From Aliivibrio salmonicida LFI1238 (GTDB taxonomy: Bacteria; Pseudomonadota; Gammaproteobacteria; Enterobacterales; Vibrionaceae), in assembly GCF_000196495.1 (NCBI RefSeq), contig NC_011312.1:1860001-1924000 (forward strand): a DNA stretch of 64,000 nt, in the 5' to 3' direction. The notes below the pieces were generated by a model. It saw only the letters and a program-made list of their open reading frames with translations. It was not told the DNA's origin and did not search any database. This document shows, piece by piece, positions 36,951 through 45,920 of the stretch (position 1 is its first letter; each line of letters opens with the position of its first letter). The position numbers and the translations under genes were made by a program.

Positions 36951-37020
36951 ATAGTTATTCTCAGTCAAGAATAGGAGGCAACCGATTGATTACCTGTATT
37001 ATCGTTATATAGTCATCTAC

Positions 37021-38508
37021 ATGACTGATAAAATAAAACCACTTCCTGATACCATTGACGAGCTGAAAGCACTTGTGCTTCAGCTTGAAAATAAATATAA
37101 CCGTCTTCTAGAGCAATTTCGGCTGGCTCAACATCAGCGCTTTGGTAAAAGCAGTGAATCTGACTCGACTCAATTTGATTTATTCAATGAAACAGAAGAA
37201 GAAATCATCATTGAAAATGATGACACACAAACGATTACCTACACTCGTCAAAAGCCAAAACGCCAACGCTTACCTGAAGACTTACCGCGTACTGTTATTA
37301 TCCACGACATAAAAGATAAAACTTGTAAGTGTTGCGGTCTAGAGATGCATGCGATGGGTAAAGACATCAGTGAAAAGTTGGAATTTGTACCAGCTAAAGT
37401 GGAAGTTATTCAACATGTTCGTCCTAAATATGCTTGCCGAAATTGTGAAAAAAACAATACTTCAGTAGACATTAAACAAGCCCCAATGCCAGCGTCACCA
37501 ATCCCTAAAGGGATTGCGACCGCAAGTTTACTTGCTCAAATTATTACGGCTAAATTTCAATACAGTCTTCCACTTTATCGTCAAGAAACGTTATTTCAGC
37601 AATGGGGTATCATTATTGGACGGCGAACGATGGCGGATTGGTTAATAAAATGCTCGGTACTATTTACCCCTCTTAATAACGAGTTACATCGTATTTTGCT
37701 TGAACAACCCACTCTGCATTGTGATGAAACAACGGTAAATGTGTTGGATGTGGAAAAAGCAAAATGTTATATGTGGGTCTACTGCTCTGGCTATGATTCT
37801 CCAGGCTCTGGTGTTTTGCCTGGAATTGTACTTTATGATTATCAATCTAGCAGGCATGGCTACCATCCAGTTAACTTTTTAAAAGGTTATAACGGGTATT
37901 TACATACCGATGGTTACCAAGGTTATGAACAAACTGAAGCGATTTTAGTTGGCTGTTGGGCACACGCACGTCGACGATTTATTGAGGCTCAACGTGTTCA
38001 AGTAAAAGGGAAAACAGGGAGTGCAGATTGGGTATTGAGTAAAATCCAAAAGCTATACCGGATCGAATCGTTATTAAAAGAGGCTTCCCCTGAAGCCAAG
38101 TATGTTGCTAGGCAGACAGAAGCCCGCGATTTACTTAAAGAGCTCCGTGATTGGCTTGATAGCGCAGTTAGTCGAGTATCACCTAAAACAAAATTAGGTG
38201 AGGCGATTAGCTATACATTAAATCAATGGGATAAATTAGTTCGTTATATTGATGATGGATTGTTATCTATTGATAACAATCGAGCAGAGCGAGCGGTTAA
38301 ACCGTTTGTTATCGGCCGGAAAAACTGGTTATTTTCGGGTTCAACGGCTGGTGCAGATTCAAGTGCAATGCTTTACAGCATTGTAGAAACAGCAAAGGCA
38401 AACGGATTAATCCCTTACGATTATATTAGGTATTGTCTAGATCGTTTATGTGTTGGATCGCCAGATATCGATTCACTTTTACCTTGGAATGTAAAAGACA
38501 AGGTGTAG
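37021..38508 (+). CDS. tnpC: IS66 transposase TnpC, copy 2
   Basis: The 495-aa protein is identical to copy 1, with D235, D297 and E423 in place. Only silent base differences are visible (for example GAT to GAC near 37220 and GTT to GTG near 37750). The spacer to tnpB is one base shorter than in copy 1. Confidence 0.95.
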   Translation: MTDKIKPLPDTIDELKALVLQLENKYNRLLEQFRLAQHQRFGKSSESDSTQFDLFNETEEEIIIENDDTQTITYTRQKPKRQRLPEDLPRTVIIHDIKDKTCKCCGLEMHAMGKDISEKLEFVPAKVEVIQHVRPKYACRNCEKNNTSVDIKQAPMPASPIPKGIATASLLAQIITAKFQYSLPLYRQETLFQQWGIIIGRRTMADWLIKCSVLFTPLNNELHRILLEQPTLHCDETTVNVLDVEKAKCYMWVYCSGYDSPGSGVLPGIVLYDYQSSRHGYHPVNFLKGYNGYLHTDGYQGYEQTEAILVGCWAHARRRFIEAQRVQVKGKTGSADWVLSKIQKLYRIESLLKEASPEAKYVARQTEARDLLKELRDWLDSAVSRVSPKTKLGEAISYTLNQWDKLVRYIDDGLLSIDNNRAERAVKPFVIGRKNWLFSGSTAGADSSAMLYSIVETAKANGLIPYDYIRYCLDRLCVGSPDIDSLLPWNVKDKV

Positions 38509-38540
38509 TTCCCCGCACGCTTACCAAACACAAAGTTACA

Positions 38541-38579
38541 GACACAAAAAAGCCGAGGCAATCTCGGCTTTTTTGTGTC
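38541..38579. terminator. Strong bidirectional terminator
   Basis: A 17-bp perfect stem beginning GACACAAAAAAGCCGAG with a 5-nt loop carries T runs on both strands. It lies 21 bp after the stop of the gene ending at 38601 and just outside the IS66 duplication. Confidence 0.93.
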
Positions 38580-38600
38580 TTAAAGCGACTTACTAAAACA

Positions 38601-38987
38601 TTACGCTGCTTTGTAAATTACTTTATTACCAGCAAGTTGTTCACGTACAACAAGGTTTTCTTCAACTAGCTTTTTCAAGCCACCTGTCGCCCATGCTGCC
38701 GCTTTTGCTTCTTCTTGACCAGCAGCTACGCCAATCTCTTTTGAATTGATACCTTCAGGATTCTGGCAAACAATATCAAATACAGCCTTTTGCTTTGGCG
38801 TTAGAGCGATGTCCGTCGCTACTGCTGCCACTGTAGGTGCTGCAACAACTACTGCTTCCACTTTTTTCTCAACTGGTTTAGCTACTTTTGCAGGTTTAAC
38901 CGCTTTTTTCACTTCAGTTTTTGGTGTAGTTGCTTTAATACGTTTATGCAGCTTTGACTGTACTTTACGTTTGTGAGCAATTTTCAT
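38601..38987 (-). CDS. Small basic protein with winged-helix-like C-terminus
   Basis: This 128-aa protein has two parts. Residues 1-60 are rich in Lys, Ala, Pro and Val (KKAVKPAKVAKPVEKKVEA), like a histone-H1-type tail. Residues 62-128 (LTPKQKAVFDIVCQNPEGINSKEIG ... GLKKLVEENLVV, shown in parts) look like a winged helix that could bind DNA. I do not recognise a named family; a nucleoid-associated or MarR-like role is a guess. It stands alone with a terminator. Confidence 0.7.
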   Translation of the reverse strand: MKIAHKRKVQSKLHKRIKATTPKTEVKKAVKPAKVAKPVEKKVEAVVVAAPTVAAVATDIALTPKQKAVFDIVCQNPEGINSKEIGVAAGQEEAKAAAWATGGLKKLVEENLVVREQLAGNKVIYKAA

Positions 38988-39189
38988 GAAACTTAAACTC
39001 CGTTGCGCTATATCTATTTTAAAGCAATAAAGCTCGAAAACGATAGCGGAAAAAAGATGTCAATCCCTAAAATGAAACTCAAATAGTTGTATCGGAATTG
39101 GCGAAGCGCGTTTTATACCAAAAAACGCGCAATATTTATAGGCATGGCTGCACTGTATGGCGAAAAGTGCGGCACTTTTGCCAAAATAC

Positions 39190-39843
39190 TTACCAAAGAG
39201 GCAATTCATCCGCTACAAATGGATTTGTTTTACGTTCATAACCAAACGTAGACTCAGGTCCATGTCCCGGTACAAATTTCATCTCATTACCTAAAGGCCA
39301 CAGTTTTGTTTTAATTGATGCAATTAATGTTTCGTAATCACCTTTAGGGAAATCAGAACGACCAATCGCACCTTTAAACAATACATCACCAACAAATGCC
39401 ATCTTAGCTTCTTGATTAAACAGTATTACATGACCGGGAGTATGACCCGGAGTATGCAGCACATGCAGTGCTTGATTACCAAATTCAACAATATCGCCTT
39501 CCTCTAACCATTGATTGGGTTCAAACGCATCGGTATGTGGAAAACCAAATCGTTGACTTTGACTTGGAAGCCCTTGTAACCAAAATTCATCTTCTTTATG
39601 CGGACCAATAATTGGAGCACCCGTTAATGCAGCTAAAGGCTCTGTGCCACCAACGTGGTCTAAGTGACCATGAGTTAGTACCAAACTAACCACATCGATA
39701 TTCAATGCGTCTATCGCTTGTTTTAGAAGATCCACATCACCACCAGGATCAACCACCACTCCTTTCATTGTTTCATCACACCAAACAATAGAGCAGTTTT
39801 GCTCATAAGCAGTAACCGGAATAATTTGATATTGTAAGCTCAT
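39190..39843 (-). CDS. MBL-fold hydrolase, glyoxalase II-like (GloC/YcbL type)
   Basis: The 217-aa protein has the metallo-beta-lactamase motif THGHLDHVGG (H58, H60, D62, H63), the further ligands HTPGHTPGH and the late FVPGHGPES. Size and motifs match YcbL, a type II glyoxalase that hydrolyses S-lactoylglutathione. Other thioester substrates are possible. Single gene. Confidence 0.85.
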   Translation of the reverse strand: MSLQYQIIPVTAYEQNCSIVWCDETMKGVVVDPGGDVDLLKQAIDALNIDVVSLVLTHGHLDHVGGTEPLAALTGAPIIGPHKEDEFWLQGLPSQSQRFGFPHTDAFEPNQWLEEGDIVEFGNQALHVLHTPGHTPGHVILFNQEAKMAFVGDVLFKGAIGRSDFPKGDYETLIASIKTKLWPLGNEMKFVPGHGPESTFGYERKTNPFVADELPLW

Positions 39844-39902
39844 GTTTATCTCTTCTTAAATGAATTATCCTAAGAATAACATGACTATTATTTAAGTGGA
39901 AT

Positions 39903-41024
39903 TCAGACCAGAATTTTACTCCAATGATTATCCCACATCACCCTTGTTTGATGGCTTTCAACCTCGCCACTTTCGGTTCGCCCAACCACCTTTCCGGCAC
40001 CTGAACTGATATACCATCGTGGGACATCTTGATGATTACGACTTACCACCACACCAGAGGCATCAACTAAAGTCACAATCTCAACCAAAGTATTTTGTTT
40101 TAAATCCCACACACCATAGCAATTCCCCCTAGGAGAGGTTGCAATCACGTGATCACCCAATACAGCGATACTGGCAATGTAATGATTAAATCTAAGCCAT
40201 TCTTCTGGTTCTGCATTTAATTGAACTAACGGTTTACCACGTTCATGGATGGCCACTAACGGCATTCCATCTTCGGGTTCACCACGGTATTGTTGCCCAC
40301 ACAATACTCGCCCATCATCCGTTAATGATAAATGGCGAATACTTAACTTATGATCAGCTAGCCCTACGCTTTCAAGAACCTCCCCCGTAACCGTAGACAG
40401 ATACACCAATGCAGGAATCATCGTTTCAATATTCATCGGCTCTCTGTCTTTGGTATGCACACCACCAACCCCAATGGCCAATGTGGTGTCATCGACTTTT
40501 ATAATTTCGTGAGGACCAATTCCAAAATCCGTGAATTCATGCACTTTCGTTAACTGATTATTTGAAAGGTGGTAAACACCTACAATTCCTTTACTGGTCT
40601 TTTTCTCTCCCTCAGTGACATACAACCTCTTACCATCAGAAGAAAACACACCGTGACCATAAAAATAGCGATTAGGCATCGCCGCGGTAATTGAAAAACT
40701 CTCACCCGTTTTAACAGTAAACAATTGCATATAACTGCCGGGCCTACGAGCAAACGCAACCGCGAGCGAACCATCAGGGCTTATTGCAACACCATGCCCT
40801 CTTTCAGGTAAAGGAATAGCATGAATAGGAAGTCCCTCGCTGTCAGCCACAATCGCATTAAAGTGCCCATTAGCAGTACGAGCACAAGAGATCAGTGATG
40901 GCGAACCATTTTTCTCATGAGTATTGATTGCAGAGCAAGCGGCTAACCAAGGGGACAACGTAACCACCCCAACACCACCTTTCAATAAGCTCCGTCTTTG
41001 CTTATTAATCTCCATCAGTGGCAT
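39903..41024 (-). CDS. DUF1513 periplasmic protein (beta-propeller-like)
   Basis: The 373-aa protein starts with a Tat-like twin-arginine signal (KQRRSLLKGG, followed by a hydrophobic part and SPWLAACS). The mature part has repeated SPDG/SSDG segments (HGVAISPDGSLAVAF, GHGVFSSDGKRLYVT) like a WD/YVTN beta-propeller. DUF1513 genes commonly accompany imelysin genes; function is unknown. The start overlaps the preceding gene by 20 nt, indicating coupling. Last gene of the Fur-box operon. Confidence 0.8.
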   Translation of the reverse strand: MPLMEINKQRRSLLKGGVGVVTLSPWLAACSAINTHEKNGSPSLISCARTANGHFNAIVADSEGLPIHAIPLPERGHGVAISPDGSLAVAFARRPGSYMQLFTVKTGESFSITAAMPNRYFYGHGVFSSDGKRLYVTEGEKKTSKGIVGVYHLSNNQLTKVHEFTDFGIGPHEIIKVDDTTLAIGVGGVHTKDREPMNIETMIPALVYLSTVTGEVLESVGLADHKLSIRHLSLTDDGRVLCGQQYRGEPEDGMPLVAIHERGKPLVQLNAEPEEWLRFNHYIASIAVLGDHVIATSPRGNCYGVWDLKQNTLVEIVTLVDASGVVVSRNHQDVPRWYISSGAGKVVGRTESGEVESHQTRVMWDNHWSKILV

Positions 41025-42024
41025 TAAATCCTATTGCGATGTTCAATTCGATGGCAACTTCTTCATGGATTAAGTATTTCAAATACTCTAACTTATTGTA
41101 TAAAGAGAGGGTTTGTTGGTATCCAGATTTACTTTGTAATGTCGTAAATAAAGAAGGACTTTCAGGCCACGTTTCTAACGTAGATGAAAAATGGTCAACA
41201 ATACGATCCGCTAAATCTACATGCCCTTCCATTCTCAAATGATGATCTAATCCGAAACCATTTGCTAAATACAACGCCTGCATTGCCTCAACGTTTTTTT
41301 CCAGCATAAGTAATGAGGTTTCTGAACGCCATGCCTCAGAAAAATAAGGTCTCGGTTGACCTATTTTGGCTAACGGTCTGCTTATTTTTTTCATACTGTA
41401 ATCAAGTTGATTCGCAAGCAACGCAACGTATTCATTTAACCACATGGTTTCATCTACTTCATCCCACGGGTTAGTTTGCCACGCTTGTGCTATTTTCTGA
41501 GCGTTTAATGAAAAGTTACTCGTTATTGCACTGCCTAATTCGCACGAACCTTCACTTGGTAACGTTGAGGCATTATCAAATAACAACCACTCTATCGCCC
41601 CTACTCCTTGAGTTGTCACACTTTGCTGTTGGATCTCCGGGATATTCCACTCTTGATCTTTAGTCAGCAATTGGCTCATTTTTCTACCTGTGGTGTTTTT
41701 CTTATCAGGCCAGAATTGCATATTCCAATTTAATGATAATGCTGACTCAGGACCTCTCTCTTGTCCTTGTAAAGCCATCCACGCTTCCATTGTTTGTTGC
41801 CATTGTTCAGTTAGCTCACCTTTATGCTGTCCACTAGTGCAATAAGCCGCAAACTTAACCGCCAATCGTTGGCTTGAGGCCGCTAAACGCTCAGCCGATT
41901 GTTTTTCAATAAAATAAACATGATCGACCATTTGAATGGAATCTGGTTGCTCACTCGTTTTACTTGTACTCTGGCAAGCGGTTAAAAAAGCCACGGAGAC
42001 AAATAATAAATAAAGAGGTTTCAT
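41005..42024 (-). CDS. Imelysin-family lipoprotein
   Basis: The 339-aa protein has a lipoprotein signal with C17 in LTACQS. Imelysin-like (M75) features include ESALSLNWNMQFWPDKKNT and VTTQGVGAIEWLLFD, the latter replacing the GxHxxE motif of true imelysins (here GVGAIE), so a metal ligand may be missing. Family members are iron-regulated envelope proteins of unclear function. It lies 10 nt after the di-heme oxidase gene and overlaps the DUF1513 gene. Confidence 0.8.
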   Translation of the reverse strand: MKPLYLLFVSVAFLTACQSTSKTSEQPDSIQMVDHVYFIEKQSAERLAASSQRLAVKFAAYCTSGQHKGELTEQWQQTMEAWMALQGQERGPESALSLNWNMQFWPDKKNTTGRKMSQLLTKDQEWNIPEIQQQSVTTQGVGAIEWLLFDNASTLPSEGSCELGSAITSNFSLNAQKIAQAWQTNPWDEVDETMWLNEYVALLANQLDYSMKKISRPLAKIGQPRPYFSEAWRSETSLLMLEKNVEAMQALYLANGFGLDHHLRMEGHVDLADRIVDHFSSTLETWPESPSLFTTLQSKSGYQQTLSLYNKLEYLKYLIHEEVAIELNIAIGFNATDGD

Positions 42025-42034
42025 CGCTAATACC

Positions 42035-43447
42035 TTACAGTGACTCTAAAAACGCGAGTAATGCGTTACGATCTTGGGTTGATAGTTTGACGACATCATC
42101 ACGGCTTTGTTGCGCTTCACCACCGTGCCATAGAATGGCTTCAAGGGCGTTTCTAGCACGCCCATCATGCAACATCTCTGTATGTCCATTCACTTCTTGT
42201 AAGTAACCTAACCCCCATAACGGTGGCGTTCTCCACTCCTGTCCATCCGCTAAAAATTCGGGACGATTATCGGCTAGCCCTTCCCCCATATCATGCAACA
42301 ACATGTCAGTGTAAGGATGAATGGTTTGATTCGACAATGCAGGTCTGTTCGTAATATTGGCGGTTTTAATATTCGATTGATGGCAACTTTCACAGCCAAT
42401 GTCTTTAAAGATTCTTTGACCGACGATCACTTGATGATCCTTTACATTACGACGAATAGGAACAGCAAGGTGCTGTGAATAAAATTCAACAAAGTTTAGG
42501 ATCTTATCACTCACTTCTGGCGTACCACCATGGGGTAGCTTTTCACAAATAGTTTGAGCTTGAGTGCAATCATCTTTCGGGAATAAATTACTGGTTAATC
42601 CAAGATCACCATTAAATGCCGCCGCATTTTGTTGCATTAAACTCGGTTGGCCCGCTTTCCAGCCAAATCGACCTAAAACCAATGCTTCGTTTTTTGCATC
42701 CCATACACGATTCGCTTTCCCTGAGATGCCGTTATTGTCCTCCTGTTGTTTTTTTGCAAACTCTAGAATCGTTGATTCAGGAATTGACTCTAATAATCCT
42801 AAGCCAATCATGGGTGGTGCAACCCGTGCAGACATCAGCACATTTTTATCCATCTCCCCATAAGCTAACTCTTTAATGGATAAGTTCGGTTTACGAAGAG
42901 TGACAACGTCACCATCAGACAGCTGCACTTTCTTTTCACTGTAAGTAATGTGTATCTGGCCCTCAGGCTTTGCACCAGACAACGAAAAATCTTGTAACTG
43001 TCCGCCATAGATAGGTTCAGGAATAACACCCTCAATAATTACGCGTTTTTTCTGCTCCGGTGTTAATGCCGGAATACTTAAACGCACCAGCATTGAAACG
43101 GCATTAGTATCCCCTTCTCTTGGTGCATGACCTCGACCATCTTTAATATGGCAATTTTGACAACCGTTGGTATTGAATAATGGACCTAATCCATCTCTAG
43201 CATCCGTAGATGCAGGAGCTTGCACCCAAGGGTTACGAAAAAAACTGTTGCCCACACTAAAATCTAAACGCTTACTCATTGGAAGATTGGCGGCAGGTAA
43301 AGAAAACGCATTTGCCCCTTCTTTTCGCACACTGGTTTTTCCTCCAGAAGCAACATCAGAAGAATGCACAGAAAAAGAAGTAACGATAAGCAGAAGAAGC
43401 GTTCCAGCGACTGAAGATTTCATGATATCTAACATCCTGATATTCAT
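42035..43447 (-). CDS. Di-heme oxidoreductase (DUF1111 family)
   Basis: This 470-aa exported protein has two c-type heme sites, CQNCH (C96, C99, H100) and CESCH near residue 355, and the family end LHDGRARNALEAILWHGGEA. It is a periplasmic di-heme oxidase or peroxidase-like protein. Several starts are possible (43447, or an ATG eight codons later which begins MKSSVAG and is preceded by AGGA); the signal peptide is the same. It sits between two imelysin genes in the operon. Confidence 0.85.
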   Translation of the reverse strand: MNIRMLDIMKSSVAGTLLLLIVTSFSVHSSDVASGGKTSVRKEGANAFSLPAANLPMSKRLDFSVGNSFFRNPWVQAPASTDARDGLGPLFNTNGCQNCHIKDGRGHAPREGDTNAVSMLVRLSIPALTPEQKKRVIIEGVIPEPIYGGQLQDFSLSGAKPEGQIHITYSEKKVQLSDGDVVTLRKPNLSIKELAYGEMDKNVLMSARVAPPMIGLGLLESIPESTILEFAKKQQEDNNGISGKANRVWDAKNEALVLGRFGWKAGQPSLMQQNAAAFNGDLGLTSNLFPKDDCTQAQTICEKLPHGGTPEVSDKILNFVEFYSQHLAVPIRRNVKDHQVIVGQRIFKDIGCESCHQSNIKTANITNRPALSNQTIHPYTDMLLHDMGEGLADNRPEFLADGQEWRTPPLWGLGYLQEVNGHTEMLHDGRARNALEAILWHGGEAQQSRDDVVKLSTQDRNALLAFLESL

Positions 43448-43552
43448 TAGTAATAATTAACCAATGGTTAAACGAAAAACGGCTCAATCACTTTCTCGGG
43501 GAAAAAAAGTGATTGAGCCTAGGAACAACGTTACCGAATAAAGAGTCGTAAA

Positions 43553-44806
43553 TTAAAACTCATGATCCGCGGTATCAGGATTCAAGCTTGTAATGCCAAT
43601 GATATTAGCCGCACGCTCAATCGACGCCGTTTGAGTCACTAATGCCATAATCGATTGATTAACCAATGCATTCCCTGCCGCATTATTTGCAGCAATGAGT
43701 TGATCAAAATGTTGATTGTTTTCTTCTGCAGAAATCACCAATGTTTTCACTTGCTCGCGAGCTTGATCAAACTGTTGTTGGATCTCTTTGGCCGCTTGTT
43801 TGTCTTTTTGAGCCACCAATTCATGAATACTAGGGCCTGCTAATATTGTTCCATCCGTACGTTTGTATGTACCGGTATAAACATTGTAGATGCCTTGTTC
43901 ATTATAATAATGAGAGTTATGCGTATTATCAGAAAAACAATCATGCTCATCTTCTGTCGAGTTAGCCTCTAATGCTACCTTCATACGCTCCCCTGCAAGC
44001 TCACCTAAAGACAAAGAGCCCATACCAAATAGCATTTTACGAAGACCTTGCTTTGAAGACTCTTCCAGTAGTTCTGCTCGGTAATTTGTCTCGCCTTCTT
44101 TCCACTGCTTCTCCATCCAAGACAAATCACTGATCAATAACTCAGACGCTGCTTTTAAATATTCAGCACGACGCTCACAATTACCGTTCGTACATGCCGA
44201 ACCGATGGCATAATCCGTATAAGGACGCTCACCAGCTCCGGCATTCGTTCCATTGAGATCTTGACCCCATAGAAGAAATTCAATCGCATGGTAACCAGTT
44301 GCTACATTCGCCTCAGATCCACCTAACTCATTAAGAGCAGCTAAATGATCGGCTTTAATGTTGGTAACATCAATTGTTTCTGCTCCGATTTTAATGCTTT
44401 TAGAAGAGACAATATTTGCTTTGGCGCCATCATTACCTAGTTCGTATTGGTAATCATCAGCCACATAATCAATCAACCCTTCATCAAGTGGCCATGCATT
44501 TAATTGCCCTTCCCAATCATCAACCACTGGGTTACCAAAACGGAAAACTTCGGATTGTTGGTAAGGAACACGAGCGGCTTTCCATGCGATTTTGGCTTGC
44601 TCTAGTGTTTTCTCTGAAGGGTTCGCTAAAAAAGCATTTAACGTGGTATCAAGCGATTGTGCAGTGGTTAATGCATCGCTATAAACCGCATGAGCGATGT
44701 CTGCATAATGTTCGACTACTTCAGATTGAGTTGCTGCATAGGAAAAAGTAGGTAAAACAAAGAGTGATGCAGTAAGTAAATTCCGAGTAATGTTGACGTG
44801 GTTCAT
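43553..44806 (-). CDS. Imelysin-family iron-regulated protein (IrpA-like)
   Basis: The 417-aa protein has a signal peptide (LLTASLFVLPTFSYA before AT) and the imelysin signature GYHAIEFLLWGQD (GxHxxE) near residue 170, with PLDEGLIDYV. Relatives (IrpA, EfeO M75 domain) are iron-induced periplasmic proteins thought to bind iron. A strong Fur box lies 60 bp upstream. It is the first of four genes: this one, the di-heme oxidase, a lipoprotein imelysin and DUF1513. Confidence 0.88.
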   Translation of the reverse strand: MNHVNITRNLLTASLFVLPTFSYAATQSEVVEHYADIAHAVYSDALTTAQSLDTTLNAFLANPSEKTLEQAKIAWKAARVPYQQSEVFRFGNPVVDDWEGQLNAWPLDEGLIDYVADDYQYELGNDGAKANIVSSKSIKIGAETIDVTNIKADHLAALNELGGSEANVATGYHAIEFLLWGQDLNGTNAGAGERPYTDYAIGSACTNGNCERRAEYLKAASELLISDLSWMEKQWKEGETNYRAELLEESSKQGLRKMLFGMGSLSLGELAGERMKVALEANSTEDEHDCFSDNTHNSHYYNEQGIYNVYTGTYKRTDGTILAGPSIHELVAQKDKQAAKEIQQQFDQAREQVKTLVISAEENNQHFDQLIAANNAAGNALVNQSIMALVTQTASIERAANIIGITSLNPDTADHEF

Positions 44807-44866
44807 AAATCATCCTTGTTGAGCAAATTAATTTTAGTCATTAACCTGCCTTTCTTGTTAGGAAGT

Positions 44867-44885
44867 ATTAATGATAATTATTGTT
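44867..44885. promoter_or_regulatory. Fur box of the imelysin operon
   Basis: ATTAATGATAATTATTGTT matches the 19-bp Fur consensus GATAATGATAATCATTATC at 14 positions, including an unbroken AATGATAAT core. It lies about 60 bp before the first ATG, so iron should repress the operon. Confidence 0.8.
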
Positions 44886-44958
44886 ATTTGCGCAATATAC
44901 CAAAAACAAATATAAATGCAAATATTTATCATTAAGATTAACAATTATTACTTGGATA

Positions 44959-44986
44959 TAAAAAAGCCCCATTAATTAATGAGCCT
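44959..44986 (-). terminator. ribA terminator
   Basis: On the minus strand GCTCATTA and TAATGGGGC pair with one bulge, then TTTTTT follows. It lies about 28 bp after the ribA stop. Confidence 0.75.
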
Positions 44987-45013
44987 TCAACGTTTTTCTA
45001 ACTACTCAATTGA

Positions 45014-45613
45014 TCATTTATCTAAATCTAACTGATGTCCATGATCTACTTTTGATTGGAGATAATTCTCATTGCCTTTTTTTACATGAGCATGAGTATG
45101 AACCACTTCATCTAGCGTAATACCATAATCTTGAATGTCTTTAATTTTCTTTGGATTGTTCGTCACAAGCTTAATTGTGTTGATGTTTAGCGCTCCCAGC
45201 ATTTGAGCCGCTTCTTTGAAATCACGTAAATCATCACCAAAGCCTAAATGGTTATTTGCCTCGTACGTGTTCATGCCTTTACTTTGAAGCTCATAAGCAT
45301 CTAACTTATTATACAAACCAATACCACGGCCTTCTTGACGAAGATATAAGATAATGCCGCCACTTATCGCCATTTTGTTGATACTTTCTTCTAACTGCTC
45401 ACCACAATCACATCGTGAAGAGTGAAAAACATCGCCTGTTAAGCATTCTGAATGCATACGAACCAAAGGCGTTTTTTGTGTTTTATCTGCTTGATTAAAA
45501 ACAATAGCGACATGCTCTTTTTCTGTTTCTAACCCTTCAAATGAAAGCATTTCCGCAGGGATATTACTGTGTTGCCCTACACTTAACTCGATACGAGCTC
45601 TTACCTTTGTCAT
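45014..45613 (-). CDS. ribA: GTP cyclohydrolase II
   Basis: The 199-aa enzyme makes the first riboflavin precursor from GTP. Zinc ligands are C57, C68 and C70 in SECLTGDVFHSSRCDCG, and the catalytic LRQEGRGIGLYNKLDAY follows. It is a stand-alone RibA, not fused to RibB. No FMN riboswitch is seen upstream. Length matches the family. Confidence 0.95.
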   Translation of the reverse strand: MTKVRARIELSVGQHSNIPAEMLSFEGLETEKEHVAIVFNQADKTQKTPLVRMHSECLTGDVFHSSRCDCGEQLEESINKMAISGGIILYLRQEGRGIGLYNKLDAYELQSKGMNTYEANNHLGFGDDLRDFKEAAQMLGALNINTIKLVTNNPKKIKDIQDYGITLDEVVHTHAHVKKGNENYLQSKVDHGHQLDLDK

Positions 45614-45920
45614 GCTGATTTGCTGCCTTTTTCAATGAGAAGATGACTCTTCTACGATTTAATCAGATAAAAAGATCATAAGCATATCTAGTAAAAATGC
45701 AAGAATCAAAAAAAAGACCTAACAAATATTAGGCCTTTATTAATAAATTACTTATTTATACCAATAACATTAATTAAATGCTCAATTATTGCGCAGGGAA
45801 GTCATTTAAGAGCAAGACAAAAATTATGATAAGTAGTTATTCTACCATCCTAATTTTTAACGCCGCTATAAAGTGAGTTAACCAGTAAGAATGCACAGAT
45901 AATTACTGAAATGGGTATTC
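45614..45920. other. Gap between ribA and the alcohol dehydrogenase gene
   Basis: A 307-bp AT-rich stretch. It holds the ribA promoter and, at 45707-45735, a minus-strand hairpin (GGCCTAA / TTAGGTC, followed by eight T) that would terminate the dehydrogenase transcript. No gene or RNA is recognised in the rest. Confidence 0.6.

Larger units (their letters stand above)
35204..38524 (+). mobile_element. IS66-family element copy 2, interrupted by IS982
   Basis: The left repeat is at 35204-35226 and its inverse at 38502-38524. Identical 8-bp duplications CAAACACA flank it (35196-35203 and 38525-38532), as expected for IS66. Without the nested IS982 and its 6-bp duplication the length is 2314 bp, one base less than copy 1. 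The missing base lies between tnpB and tnpC. tnpA has a nonsense codon and its upstream region is separated by IS982, so this copy probably cannot move alone but could be helped by copy 1. Confidence 0.95.

Noticed and set aside
42564..42876. Two overlapping plus-strand frames
   Set aside because: Antisense to the di-heme oxidase gene, with no family likeness.
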